Source: Warburgia ugandensis (taxonomy: Eukaryota; Streptophyta; Magnoliopsida; Canellales; Canellaceae). Taken from it: 64,000 nucleotides of DNA. The stretch spans positions 81,954,880 through 82,018,879 of the forward strand of contig CP141132.1 in the NCBI GenBank assembly GCA_035236585.1. The letters are read 5' to 3'. Below are positions 1 to 13,610 of the stretch, one piece after another; the first letter of the stretch is position 1; each line of letters opens with the position of its first letter. Made by a program: the position numbers and the translations under genes. A model generated the notes under the pieces. That model was given only the letters and a program-made list of their open reading frames with translations. It had not been told where the DNA came from and ran no database searches.

Positions 1-7
1 CAAATCC

Positions 8-11
<4 letters not shown>

Positions 12-71
<60 letters not shown>
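12..71. repeat. (CT)n microsatellite
   Basis: Uninterrupted CT dinucleotide run of about 60 bp at the window edge. Nothing in the flanks says whether it belongs to a gene leader. Confidence 0.97.
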
Positions 72-73
<2 letters not shown>

Positions 74-3000
74 GTCAAACAATAATTATTTTCCATATAT
101 ACCCATTTGTGACTCATATACACTGAGTAAGGGGTTATATAATGATTATATGTAGGCTATTTACGATGATGGGGAGAGGTGGTGTCATTCTAGCTACAGT
201 TGTAATGAATAGCTCGAAACTAAATTATTGACTAAAACAATGGACTCCATTTCTTACCACTAAAGGAAAATGGTGCCCCCATTAATTGTCACTAAGAACT
301 CTTATCTTACCATGATCTTCTTCAAGTACACCTCTAGCCAATGGCACAAACACTGAACTATTGGTTAACAAAAGAGATCATAACGAAGGCTGTGCCGCCC
401 CCATCTACCTTCGATGAGGACTTCTTTTACACTTTTCCGGCCGGCATTGGATTCTATCATTTCAGTGGGAGCAGCGCGTTAGGCATGCGCACTATCTTTT
501 CTCTATCACATGTATGCCATTACAGGTGCATCTAAAAATCTCCTTTTCACTAATGCGTCTTTAAACTTTATTAAAACCCTCTCTCCCTACCAATTTCTTA
601 GTATCTTTGGTGGGTGGAGTGTCCCCCATATTCACCGATTTTGTTTTCATCCTTACTATATTCATATACACCTTCCTGGCTTTTCCCTAAATTCGACCCT
701 GCTCCTACCCAGCTTTAATAAACTATTGGTTCTGTTTGGTTATTCATGGTTCCATGACGCATTTGTTCTTCCACGGAACATTTTAACTATTCACAAAGGT
801 TTCTACAATAGGAAAAGCATATAGTTTACAGTGCATTTATGTTAAAAAGGCCCATAGGATGGCTCTTATGTCGTTAATCATCTAGTTTCTGTCAAATCGC
901 GGAAAGGGTTTTGGACAAAAATGCTTTAAATCATGAAAAGGTCGAACCCCACGACCGTCTAATCAAGCTTTGAGATCTTAAGTGACAAACACAAATGATT
1001 ATCAGTGGCTCCCTTGGAAAAGATTAGAGGAGTGGAGGATATGATGCTAATATAGATTCCATGTCTTACTACTTGTTCTATTGAGGGAGTGGAATAAATG
1101 ATTCTCACAAGCTTCATTTTCTTCGTGTTAACCATTACTTGGGAGAAATGATGCTTCAGACGTTGGTTTTTTTACTATTGACATATGCTTTATCAATGAA
1201 GCATAAAGTGATTTGTTATTTAAAGGGTTTCAAAAGCTTACATTCGATCTTTTTTAAATAGAAGCTTGCAATCATTCAAAGGGGGAGAGCCCATCAAGTT
1301 TTCCATATATAATAAAGTTCAATTGTAGAGAAGGATGATTAAGACATATAAGTTCATGTCTTTTAAATATGAGTAAACTATTTCCCACTTTTAAAAGGCG
1401 AGAAGCCACTTTTCAGAGTTTAACTATAAAATTGTCAGGAATTATGAAATTCTAGTGACCCCTCAAGGAAAAGAGGGCCCTAATAATCTTTACAAAAAGA
1501 TACTTGAATTTATACTCTTCCAAAATTATAAATTATGAGACTAAGAGACTTAGATTTTGTATTATGGAATGATAGCCTCTTTTGTCTCAAATCTTATCAC
1601 CTGTTTATCCTATAATTTCTCTAAAGGGCAGTCAACTTGCTCGGTAGGGAAGAATAAAAATTGGATTTGAAACAATATGGTAATGGTCAATCTCATTAAA
1701 AAAGAAAGAACTACATCCATTAGCAACATCGACAGTGTGTGAACAGTAATTACTTAAGACTAAGACTATTTAACATTTGATGAAAAGATTCCCTAGAAAC
1801 AACATGATGAGATTCATTGTCAAAAAGCCAACGTTTGTTTTCTATGAATGTCTTCGTAAAATGTTTGTGTATAGTTCATTTTAATATTCTAAGAGATGCA
1901 TTTGTTGTAATATTTAGCTAATCTTGTTTTTACCTGTGTTCTAATCTGTGGACCAATTAACAAAAACACCTCTTTAGTTCAAGTGTCTAAACCACTTTAA
2001 AAGCTGCCCAATAATATGTAAATATCCCTTAAGGAATAAACAAATAATTCTAACATTTCTTGCTCCATCGATGATTTTCTTGGCTCTTAGTCCTCTTATC
2101 ATTAACTTACATGCTATCTAAGCACCTTAAATCTTGTTATTCTCTTTTCAGTTTTCTTATCCCGAGATTTCCCCATCATGATTTTTTTTGTTGCCACATA
2201 ACCAAATCAAATCTCCACTTTGACATTTTAGAAAGGCAAGTTGACTAAATGTTATTGCACTAAGATTTTTGACTTGATTAATTAAATCCCATTAAGACCA
2301 AATGAGTTTCCAAATATTAATAAACACCTTAAACCCTTGACTTTTCGAGATGAAGAAAACAAACTCCAAGCCTACAAGAGATCCTCATGAAACTCCTATA
2401 CCACTTCCTATGCAAGACTAGTTTATACTCTATTCCTTGGAGCTATAATTAAATTTTAACTTTGGACAATTGATTATTGTAACCAGGGGGTAAATTATTT
2501 TCCTATTTTGTAACTTCAAGACTAGATTATGTCTTCTTCTTCTTCTTCTTCTTTTACTTTTACTTTTCATTATCTCTATATAAAAAATGTCACAAAATAA
2601 AATTAAAAGAGAATACACATTAGTAATTTTTTCAATTTATTATCAAGGAATGGTTAGGGGAGCTTCCTAAAAAAGCTAGGCTTATCTACTAAAAGAAAAT
2701 TAAACTAAAAGAGAGACTTAACAAAGTGGCCAAAACTTCAAAAAGAAAAGAACATCACATAAGGAGTAGGAAATTGCCAAGGGTAACTAAATGCCTTAGA
2801 ATACTAATCTTAATTAGCAAGGATATCAGTCCCTAGTCCTTTAAGGGTTTTCACCCAACTTTCGGAGTCCCTATTTTGAACCTTTAACCTAACTAACGAA
2901 TATGTCACCTTCAACCTAAATAACTTCGATGCATACCTCATGAAGGAATTAGCTCATTCCTAACATTAATTTGAAGATAAACATGGATAGTGAAAGTCTC

Positions 3001-4233
3001 TCTTTTCATGGAGTTAATGATCCCCAAGGGTTACCGATAAGCTAACTTACACATATGGACCTACTACACAACTTAAAGGACCTGAATTAAATAACAAAAG
3101 AAGCTCCATTAGAATTGAGCCTAACAATCAGAGGAACAACATTAGCACACTCAACTCAATCAGAATAACCTTAAGCATTTAGAATAATGCAACAAATAGG
3201 ATAATGTATAACAATATAATAAGGTGGTAAGATCAAATACTTAAACAGGAAGAATTTGCTACTTCTATTTTTTAAGAGAAATTTAATTGATGCCACAATT
3301 AGAGGACAATAAATCTCATGCATTAATTCAAATTTATATAATTAAAATTCTTTTAACTAACCAAGACAATTGGGCTAATGATTAGTATCCCTTAGCATGA
3401 AAACACCACAATGCTAGGAAAGACTCAGAGACCAATGTGATATAGTTCTCTACCACAAATCAATACTAAGTAAGGGTTTCTTTCAATGATGAGAGGAAGG
3501 GAGAATAAGTGGGAATTATAAATGTCTCATAATCATTTTTAGAACAAGGACATAGAGGACAACTTTGATACAGAAGGCACCTTCAGCAAATCATAGAAGG
3601 AGAGCCTGCAATGATTTTGATCTTGTTTTGTACTTAGACACTAATGAATATATTATTTTAAGGGTTTGTAACAAGTAATGAAGTTGGAGCATAGGTGCTT
3701 CAGATTATCCATTGAAGGGTTTGGTCAAGGATTACTAGAAAGAAGGATAAATGGTTAAATCAAACACTTGAAACATTATCTTTGGTACCATACTTTTTCT
3801 ACTTTTATTTTTCTATATCTCCTTGATTTTCAGCCGTTAAATAAATTGCAAATCTATTTTTAAAGTTGAACAAACACTTGAACAAATACCTTGAGAGAAA
3901 AGTAGCACTAAGTTAAACTAGTAAAATTAAAACAATTATAAACCAAGACAGATGGTCAAGACTTTGATTTTATTATCATATTGGGCACATTTAGGAAGAT
4001 CCAAGATAGAGCCATATGCATATCTTAGAAGATAATTATTGAGGATCATCATCTATTAGCTTTGCCACAATATATAGATCATAGATCAATCCATGTAAAT
4101 CAAGGTTAGGGACATTCATCAAGAAGCCAAAATAGTAATATACCAATAAATTCAAATTGATCTAAGATAGAAAGTTGATAATAATTAAAATGTGAAAAGA
4201 AAACAGAGTGGATATAGATCAATAAAGAGGAAA
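72..4233. other. AT-rich intergenic DNA, no gene seen
   Basis: About 4.1 kb with stops in every frame and no conserved protein motif on either strand. A short (TTC)n run lies at about 2532-2553. The text looks like decayed intergenic DNA; I recognise no element family in it. Confidence 0.6.
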
Positions 4234-4482
4234 TGTTAGATATTTAAACTATCGTTGGCTCACTTCCTATTAGTTTAAGCTTTTAGTTGAATGATAATCC
4301 AATAAGGTATCAAAGGTGCATTGGCCAAAGGGTCATGAATTCAAATATTGAGATCTCCCATTTATCAAACCCATGTGCAAGAGCAAAAATGACCTTTTAC
4401 GTGAGCATGTGTGTGTTAGAGATATAATTATTATTTGGCCACTTCATTTATTAGCTTAAGCTCTGATACCATGCTAGTTTGT
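4234..4482 (+). mobile_element. TRIM-like miniature LTR element (fossil)
   Basis: Two short terminal direct repeats, about 4234-4308 and 4414-4482, both begin TGTTAGA and share a 'cacttc...ttagcttaagct' core. The first is followed by GGTATCAAAGG, which resembles the Met-tRNA primer-binding site TGGTATCAGAGC of plant LTR elements. The interior is about 105 bp and non-coding. This matches terminal-repeat retrotransposons in miniature. Related minus-strand copies lie at about 23985-24200, 25110-25275, 25480-25557 and 60368-60605. Old and diverged. Confidence 0.55.
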
Positions 4483-6893
4483 TATTCAATATAAAAGCTT
4501 AAGATGATAGGAAGGGTGTCAACAATGGTTATATTTGTAACAAGAAGACACAAGAAAATGGAAAAAATATTGTGTTAGACATATCAAAAATAGCAATAGG
4601 AAAGAACATAATACAAATAAGCCTAGAATCTAACTAAATCATGCAGGTTAGATGGACTGATAATTTAGAAGTAGAAGGTCGCAAACAAATTGCAAGAGCT
4701 CCTACCAACAAATCTCTAGAACAATTGGTTGGGAACAACTTGTCATCTTCACTGGAATATGCTTGGTTGTAGGTCTGAGTCACCGTTTCCCCTTTCGGTT
4801 GGGGATTAGAGTTACGATTGTGTGTGAGTAATTCTCTTTGCAATTTTTCACTTGTAAAAATTAAAATGCCGCAAAGGCTTCTATTTAGTGTGAAAATAAT
4901 TAAAATTCAATTGTACTATGCAATTCTAGCTAAAATACGTCTTAGTAGTGTTTGGGCTGTAACATTCTTTTTTTTAAAGGTAACACTTGTTGGTTTCTCT
5001 TGTATATCTACTCTTTTCTTCAGTTTATCTCCTTTCCCTTAAATTGTTTAGCGACTTGGTGAAATGTCAAAAGAAACAAACTTTCAAAAGTTTAGGAAGT
5101 TAGGTCTAGAGTTATAATTAATTTGACCATTGAATTTCAATTTTGAGACAAGTTGCATCAGCCGAGGAAAAATAAATGTGTTTAGATGAAAAGGGTTCTA
5201 ACTTGGTGTAACTATTACTATTACAAATTGTTCTAAGTCAACACAAGATAATATACTTTGCTAGGAATGTCTGAGTTCTTTATTAAATAATGAAAGGAGC
5301 TCTTTGCTTTAAAGCCTAAAAAGTACTTTGTAGAAAGCATTAGAAACCCTAATGACTTAGTGAAAATATTATAAATTAAACAAAACCCACTAAATGGTTT
5401 CATTGAAAAGATTGTATTTCACATTCCTACCTTTTACTTTTTAAAGGAAGCATTTCATATAGGGTGAGAGCTTCAAAGCCAAGTTTCTCCATGGTATCGC
5501 ACTACACTCCTATCTTTGGAATTAACAGTGCAAATTAGGTTTTAAGGTTTGATGCTAAGTGGTAACCTTTTGTCAATAGTGGTAAAGTTAGATGCTAGCT
5601 CCACTTCCTTTTCATGAGTCTCACTTTAGAATTGAGACACTTAGCTTGATTTGGTTAATTATTATATCTATAAACTACATTTCACTCACTCAAGTTCAGT
5701 AAATTAAAGAATGGCATCTACTCTCTCCAAAACAAGGATGAGCACATAACAATTCAATAGAATCATGCGTGTTGACTTGGAGATAGTAGATTGTCAACTT
5801 AAGCACAATCAAGCATGCTTTTTTATTTGGGAAGTACAAAAAAGATAATCTTTCTCATGATGTACTTGCATGTTACAAGAATTTAACTAAACTATGTCCT
5901 AATCCTAATACCATATCCTCTTCTAGGGTGTACTTGTTCTTCATAGCCTTTTCTCATATAGACTAGGTGGGTTTCGAGTCGATTCTGTTTTTGACTGTTG
6001 TATTGGAGAATAAAGCATCATAGATGTGGAATTAAGTATAACCCACAAGAATTATTTTTAGTTAATGACTTTGCATGTGTGGCCTAGAAGAGATTTTGGA
6101 GGTATTTTAGACATCCTAAAACTATACAAGCAAATGATTGAAGATCCTCCAGGTAGGATTCCATTCTAGAAGAGTGTAGTTATTCATTTGTTTATGTAAC
6201 TTTTAGATAGCTTAGGTCATCTACAAGCATGAATGGAAGCCAGCTTAGTAGGTTCAATGAGATGATAAAGATGATCAAGTGATTCGAAAATAGTGCCTAA
6301 AAGAACAATGTTAGTGGAGGGTATGGACTCTCCCTTCTTGAGTTTCCATCATCTTGGAGATGTTGGTGAGGTTCATGGGCTACTTGAACCGTATCCATCT
6401 TAATGGCTATTCCCCATTTCCTTTTCTAACGGAGAGGAAATCAACTTTTAAGCATACTTTATGCCTAAGTTCAGTGTATTCTTGTCATAAGAAATGATAA
6501 GTTTACACTCTACTCACCCATCTGTAGGTCCTCTAGCATCATGTTTCTCAATTATCTCTTATCCATCTTAATTAACAACATAAACAAATGATAAACAATA
6601 GCCCGGGAATTACCTAAGACTGCCAAGACAGAGATATTATTAGAAAGAACCACTGACGGATCTTGCAAAGAGAGATTATAGAAACAACTACGAAGGCACG
6701 TGGACTTCCAAGCGAGAGCGAGAGTTACGTAGTTATTGGAGAGAAGAAAAGGAAGGTCAAAGAGAACATACGAAACGTTGGGTAGAAAATGGGAAGTGGG
6801 GCTGTGAGAAAATGAGAGAGTTTTTAATGGTTTCTAGAACTGCCCTTGGGAGGAAAACTCTACATGACCACAATTGCATCAATCTTGGTTATC
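4483..6893. other. Intergenic DNA, no gene seen
   Basis: No conserved coding motif on either strand. Short open frames around 4634-5042 show no family resemblance and are judged chance frames in AT-rich DNA. Confidence 0.55.
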
Positions 6894-6907
6894 CCTATAT
6901 CAAACTA
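6894..6907. repeat. Target-site duplication, left copy (Au SINE)
   Basis: CCTATATCAAACTA here matches CCTATATCAGACTA at 7094-7107 at 13 of 14 positions. The pair brackets the SINE. Confidence 0.8.
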
Positions 6908-7093
6908 AAAGCGCAGTTTCGGTGCACAAAGCTCCTGTCTATGCAAGGTCTGGAGAAGGGGCAGACCACAAGGGCCTATAGTACACAGCCTTATCTTGTA
7001 TTTTTACAAGAGGTTATTTCCACATCTTAAATCTATAACCTCAAGGTCACACGACGACAACTTTTACCATTGCGCCAAAGCTCCCCTTCTATT
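6908..7093 (-). mobile_element. Au-type tRNA-derived SINE, essentially complete
   Basis: Read on the minus strand, the element opens GAAGGGGAGCTTTGGCGCAA, the tRNA-like A-box head typical of plant Au SINEs. A B-box region near 7020-7050 and the 'tctgccccttctccagacc' body follow, and it ends with a short CTTTT tail. Length, about 180 bp, agrees with the family. It lies between the 14-bp near-identical duplications at 6894-6907 and 7094-7107. Scattered substitutions in the B box suggest an old, transcriptionally weak copy. Identification is from recalled family consensus, not a search. Confidence 0.85.
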
Positions 7094-7107
7094 CCTATAT
7101 CAGACTA
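7094..7107. repeat. Target-site duplication, right copy (Au SINE)
   Basis: Right-hand copy of the 14-bp duplication, with one mismatch to 6894-6907. Confidence 0.8.
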
Positions 7108-7954
7108 TGGATTTCAAATTTAATGATGCCCTTACAGAGGTAAAATTCTCTTATAATATACTCCAAAGATTTGCAGTTTGATCTAAACCTAGTGGAACTT
7201 TGAGTGGTTGACTTAATCAAGGATTTAGCTACTTTGAGCAGCTCCCTTCACTGATCCATGAAGTTAAATCAACAACAGCCTAAATAAGTTTTTGATGTGT
7301 AAAGCTCTTTCCCATCAGATTTCTGCCACCCGTGATGAGATGCCCATGTGAGTTATAGACATGTGATTATAAAGAGTTTAATTTCGGGTAAACAGCTTTG
7401 AAATGACAAAGGTGCAACACACCTCCAAAGCATGGGATTAGCCACATTAATTTAATCATTGTCGCAAGTGAAAGCTTAAAAAGACTCACCAGCAAGATAT
7501 CTTACGCATGCTTGTGAACTATACATGCGTAACATTTGTAGCCGATGATTAAAATCCCATTTTCTTGTAATGAAGCTTTAAATATCCGTGCTAATTTGAT
7601 TGTCTCGATGGAGACGGCATTTTCATGCAGTGTGGACTGGTGTAGATATTGACAGCCAAAATGCAATCTGATCCTCTTTCTTGGTTAATGCGATCCATCA
7701 GTCTTCATGATCACGTCTTAGATAGACCATGTCCCAAAAGGAAAATCAGTCATACCACCAACTAAACTTTTCTTTGAGAGGCAAAGTAAAAAACTGTAAA
7801 AGTCTTACAAATTAATAATTACGCTAATGTAATTCAACGTCTGTGGCCCATTGTTTCAGTGAACTTCCTTTTTTTTTTTTTCAAATTTCTTTAAGGCCAA
7901 TGGATGATATTAATACTCTCTATTTTGATGATCACTTATTTTGAAAATTTTCAT

Positions 7955-8025
<71 letters not shown>

Positions 8026-9170
8026 ATATCTTAATGGCAATCATTTGGGAAGGAGGATGGTCGACAATCAATGCAAAAGTCCCCTGAAAGAAATGAGATC
8101 TTTTCTTGATTAGAAGTCTAAGTTGTATTACCTTACACTAGAAGTTAGAACAGTTAAAGAGCTGGTGAGTTGGGACTTCCAAACTTTATGGGGTCTAAGC
8201 CTGACAGTTTCAGTGCTCGCGTGGTTATTGGAAGGTGGGAGGCGTTGGCAGATGTGTGTCATTTGGTTCAGCTTTTACCTTATGCTTGGGCCCATAAATA
8301 AGGCCATTCATGGTTTCTCTCACTTCCTCTAGGCATGTAAGCTTAGTTGGATTCTGGAATCGAGATCCCCCAAGTTGTGGCAGATAAGAACGAGTGTTCG
8401 CACTTCCCACGTTTTAGACCTACTTTTTCCCTCTCTAATATCTCTTTCCTTGGTTATATCCAGCTTGCCTGCAAAAAAAAAGAAAAAAAAAATATTCCTC
8501 ACACTTTCAACTTTTTTCTGAAGTAGTTCGGAGGCGCCTGGCAAGATTACTATAATCTTCTCAAAAGAAGAAATACATAATTTTCTCTAGAAAATTTCCC
8601 CCCGTCCAAAACCCTAATTAGAGTCCCACAAAAGATGTATACATGTGTATATTTACACACACATGCATATATACATGTAAATATATAATTGCTAACTATA
8701 CAAAATTGCATGGACTGTGGAATGCCTATCATGTGTCATGTGACCATCACACAATTGATCATGGTGCAGAATGCACTCTAGCCCGCTAGCTAGCGATGTA
8801 AGCGCTGCAGGCATACCCTGATTTCAACCGCCGCCGATGGTGCCAAACTCTGGCCTACCTCCTGCATGGCACCAATGTGTCATGATTTCAATGCCATGGT
8901 CTGCAAACACCCCTTTCTCATCATATAACATCTTTCAACAATGACATCAATGATATTGAACCGATGGCCCACAGACAACCTTCTGTCGAGCATGCATCCG
9001 TTTCTATGCAACGGTATCATGAGGTCGACCAATTGCTTGAAACCATACAGAGATTCTAGCTTAGAGCATTTACAATCATAAGGTCAACCACCTGCAAATA
9101 ACAAACAGTGCAATCTCATGTTAATTCTGTGTCACATGCAAACATTTGTAGATTTACGATGGGTGTAACA
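7108..9170. other. Intergenic DNA, no gene seen
   Basis: Contains the GA tract listed separately and AT-rich, palindrome-rich DNA at about 8636-8700. Short open frames here are low-complexity or shadow frames without a recognisable family. Confidence 0.55.
7958..8024. repeat. (GA)n microsatellite
   Basis: About 67 bp of uninterrupted GA. The charged Arg-Glu protein repeat it encodes in one frame is an artefact. Confidence 0.97.
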
Positions 9171-9417
9171 TGTTGACATATTGGGTTAATAGTTAAGTAA
9201 ATATTCTTGGAATTCTTTTATACTTTTAGAGATAATATAGTTGTAAATTAGGTATAGACAATAGACAAATAGCTTGATTGTAGGGTCAATAGCTTAAATA
9301 TATGATCTGTACTATTAACCTATCACTCTATATACTCTATATATGTACCTGTACATATTCATTGAAGAACATAGAATAAAAATATTCTTCTCAATTATCT
9401 CCAAACTTTCAAACTTA
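9171..9417 (+). repeat. 5' LTR of the Copia fossil
   Basis: Begins TGTTGACATA and aligns throughout with 13372-13610, including the shared 'attcattgaagaacatagaa' stretch. It is followed by the primer-binding-site-like sequence. Confidence 0.88.
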
Positions 9418-9868
9418 GTATCATGCGCAAGTCAGATCCGAAGCTTCTGGGACCAAGTCTGTTCCCACTATTATTCAATTCGAAGGCTGATCATTCAATT
9501 CAGGGACTGGACTCAATGAGACAAATTATAATATATGGTCTCACATCATGGAAATGCATAATGCTGAGAAGGAGAAACTCATTTATTCATGGTAATTCAC
9601 ATCCACCTACCGAAAAGGATGATGAATATAAAAAAGTGGTATGCAGATAATCGAAAAGTCAAGAGATGACTATAGATGTCTATGTCCCTGTAAATTATGG
9701 AGTGATACATTCCCCTACCCACCGCTTGAAATATTTGGAAAGCTCTTTCTAAAGCTTTTTATGATGGAGCAGATAAATTACAAGTTTTTGCCTTGAATAA
9801 GAGGGCTCTCTCCCAAACATTCTACTAATTCTCCACAATACACAAAAAGTGTTCTACCTTTCTATTTG

Positions 9869-9959
9869 GTTGGACCTTGTTCCATCTTGCTAGTTTTGAG
9901 GAAACTGCTTCAATCAAAACTGGTCTCCTCAAAACCAGCAAGATCGAACAAGGTCCAAC
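9869..9959. repeat. 34-bp inverted repeat inside the Copia gag region
   Basis: Arm 9869-9902 and arm 9926-9959 are reverse complements with two mismatches, separated by a 23-bp spacer. The duplication looks like a local inversion-duplication inside the fossil element and would form a strong hairpin. Confidence 0.9.
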
Positions 9960-12900
9960 TATTCTAAGATAGCTAATGGTGCTGACAAATCTACCTACAA
10001 ATGTATTCAATGCAATCAAACTGGTCATACCTAAAGTCGCTGCTTTGAACTCATGAGGTATCTAGAATAGTGAGATCATAGCCATGACTCACAAAAGAGG
10101 AATTCCAAGAAGACCTCCACTACTGGGGTTGTGGAAACAAAGACAGAGGATGATATTGTTGAAAAAATATTTGTAATGATAGCTACTTCTGGTAATAGTG
10201 GTAAGGTTTTAAATATGTCTACTTTTGTTTCTAATAGTGCATGGATAATTTATTCTGGTGCTATGAATCATATGATATTTGATTCTCGACAGGTCTTACC
10301 CCTTAAACCACCCTCACAAAAATTTGTTTCCACTGTCAATGGTACCTCGATCCCTGTTGTTGGAAAAGGATCCTTGTCCCTCATTGATACTTGTTTTAGT
10401 TATACCATCTTTGGATTATAATCTTTTATTGGTTTCTCAAATCACCACTGCTTTATTTTGTGTTGTAACTTTTTGGCTCGAATTTTGCGTGTTTAAGGAC
10501 ATTCAAATGAGGTAAACGATTTGTTGTGGTGTTAGGCGAGGGAAATTGTATTACTTGGACTTAGTGTCAAAGAGTTCGGATAAGTTGCGTCAAGCATTGA
10601 CGATAAATAATTCTGAGGAAGAAAAGAAGCAATCTGACATTTGGTTATGGCAATGACATCTAAGGAGTGCTTCCTTTGTTCACCTTAAAAAAATATTTTC
10701 TAGTTTATTTGCAAAATTTGATATTTCTAGTTTCAGGTGTGATGTTTGTGAATTCGCAAAGAGCCATCATGCATCATTTCCATTAATTTTAAATAAAAAC
10801 CCAGTTCATTTTATGGTTATACAATTTGATGTTTGGGGTCCATCCAAAGTCACTACCTTGGGTGGATCACATTGGTTTGTTACCACAAGTTTAGGTCCTT
10901 TGTAGTGACAATGGAGGTGAATATTTGAGCTTTGACTTTCAATAGTATCTAGAAACACATAACACTATTCATCAAACTACTTGTTCTAATATGCCCTAGT
11001 AGAATGGAATGGCCAAGCACAAAAATTGTCATGTTTGTGCTTTGTTGATCGAAGCCTAAAGTCATTATCCTATTGAGGAGAAGCAATTACTTTTGCAACC
11101 TATTTGATCAACCGAGTACCCTCTAGCACTATTGATTTTTGTTCACCATTTTCTGGCTCTCTCTAAAGTGGTTGTTGCCCCACCCATCCCAAACTTACCT
11201 ATTCATGTCTTTAGTTGTATACCATTTGTACACCTCCATAAGCATCAGTACAACAAGTTGACTACTCGAGCATTACGATGTATCTTTCTAGGGTATTTTA
11301 CATATCAAAAAGGGGCATTGATGCTATCATCCTCTAACTCAATGAATGTTTGTTACATTGGATGTAGTTTTTCATGAAGATTCAATGTATTTTTCCTTTG
11401 AGCTTGAACTTCAGGGGGAGTACCATGAGGAAGTTTTGACTCTAGACTATGTTGTTCGCATATCTAAAGAAAGGAAACTCCCTGAAGAAGGGAAACTCTT
11501 TGAACCCTATAACTAGGATGTAGGCGAATTGGATTTGAGTGGTATAACTTTGGAGCATAATGGTGATGAACTCCTAAAAATTGAAGTTTTGTCAAAATCC
11601 CTCGCGCCATAGGCAACTGATAGACCAAAACAATCACTTGCTGATATTACACCAAACTAATTTCTTGTTGACGATGTTATTAGTGTATGAACCATCTATG
11701 AAACAGCTACCATCACGTCATACCAGAGGTATTTCTAAACCCGCATATGAACCTGAACTTTCTAGTAAAATTAAATATTGTACGAGTCATTATGTGTCTA
11801 GCCACCATCTGTTAAAATTAAATCAATTATCTATTGCATCTAGTCCTAACATTGAGCAAGAAGTCTTAGCTAACCCAAGGTCGAAAGCAGCTATGAGTGA
11901 GTGAAGAGATGAAATCCTTGCAAAAAAATAAAACTTGGGAACTTGTTAACTGTTCTACAAGAAAGAAATCGGTTGGTTTTCGATGGGTTTATACTATGAA
12001 GTACAAAGTAGATGGTACAATTGAATGCTTTAAAGCGAGACTGGTGGCAAAAGGGTACACTTAGACCTATGGGATCAATTATACTAAGACATTTGTACTT
12101 GTAGCTAAAATCAATATTGTTCAAGTCTTGTTGTCTCTAGCAGCAAACTTAGATGGGTCATTACAATAGTTTGACATGAAGAGTGCCTTTCTACATGGTG
12201 AGTTGTCTGAAGAAGTCTACATGGTCTCCTACCAGGATGCACGAAACTAGAAATACATAATTAGAAGGTGTGCAGATTAAAGATATTGATGTATGGGTTA
12301 AATTAATCTTCGAGAGTATGGTTCGAAAGGATCACAAAGTCTGTGAGAGCCTTTGGCTATCGTCAGAGCAATGCAGGCCATACTTTATTCTTAAAGAAAC
12401 AACATGATAAGATCACTGCACTTAATGTATATGTGGATGACATGGTGGTTACATGAAATGATCTTGAAGAAAGAGAAGCTCTACAAAGTTACTTGTCTAA
12501 AGAATTCAAAATAAAAGACATTGATTCCTTGAAATTCTTCCTTGGGATTGAAGTGTCTCAATCTAATAAAGGAATTTTTTTGTCTACAAAAAAGTGTTCC
12601 TTAGATTTGTTACAGGAAACTAGTACGTCAACATGTCAAACAACTAATACACTAGTTGAAGAACGATTAAATTATATATTGAGTCTTATCAGGTACCAGT
12701 TGATAAAGGAAGATATCAAAGACTCGCAGGAAAATTGATCTACTTAACACACACAAGACCGGACCTCACCTACGCATTGAGTATTGTTAGCCAGTTTATG
12801 CATAATCTTGGCGAGCAACATATGAACACAGTTATGAGCATTTTGAGGTATTTGAAGTCTACTCCTAGAAATTTTTTTTATAGATTATCAAAGCTTGGAT

Positions 12901-13371
12901 GCATATATTGATGCTGACTAGGTTGGAGCATAGATGACAGGTGATCTACTTCATGTTATTTCACCTGTGTAGATGGTGATTTCGTTACATGGAGAAGCTA
13001 AAATGAGAATATTGTTGCATGTTCAAGTGCAAAGGCTGAATTTAGAGGTATGACATTTAGAGTATGTGAAACTTTATGGCTAAGACTTCTCTTAAGGAAT
13101 TTGGGCTATCCACCTGGGCAACCAATTCAATAATAAGGTAGCATGTGATAGTGCTCATAATCCAGTTCAACATGATTGTACAAAGCATGTGGAGGTATAC
13201 AGATTCTTCATTAAGGAAAACTTGGATGAGAAAATTGTGAAGTTGTCTAAGATTTGATCAAAGGATCTATTGGTCAATATCCTCACCAAAGCGGTTTCAA
13301 GTAGAGTGTTCTCAAAGTTTTTGGATAAGTAGGGCATGTGTTATATCTATGCACCAACTTGAGATGGAGTG

Positions 13372-13610
13372 TTGAGATATTGAGTTGATAGTCAATGATT
13401 CTTGTAAATATCCTTCGGATTCTATCATATTTTTAGAGATAATATAGCTGTAAATTAGGTATGGACAGTAGACATGTAGCTTGATTGTTGGGTCAATAGC
13501 TTAAATATATAATATATACTATTAACCCATCACTCTATATATGTATTTGTATAGATTCATTGAAGAACATAGAATAAAAATATCCTTCTCAATTATCTTC
13601 AAACTTAACA
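13372..13610 (+). repeat. 3' LTR of the Copia fossil
   Basis: Begins TGTTGAGATA and ends TTAACA, an inverted terminal match. Its partner is the 5' LTR at 9171-9417. Confidence 0.88.

Larger units (their letters stand above)
9171..13610 (+). mobile_element. Ty1/Copia LTR retrotransposon, degraded fossil
   Basis: Both LTRs are present (about 9171-9417 and 13372-13610). GTATCATGCGC directly after the 5' LTR resembles the Met-tRNA primer-binding site. In Copia order the interior shows: a gag CX2CX4HX4C zinc knuckle near 9995-10050, an aspartic protease 'WIIYSGAMNHM' site near 10240, pre-integrase and integrase motifs about 10620-11110, reverse transcriptase about 11910-12480 including YVDDM, and RNase H about 12720-13300. 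The coding part carries many breaks, clearly more than ten, so the element is dead. By eye the LTRs differ at roughly a tenth of sites, which suggests millions to tens of millions of years depending on the host rate. No clear 5-bp target-site duplication was found. Confidence 0.92.

Noticed and set aside
7958-8024. Arg-Glu repeat protein from the GA tract
   Set aside because: A microsatellite read in frame; no flanking coding evidence.
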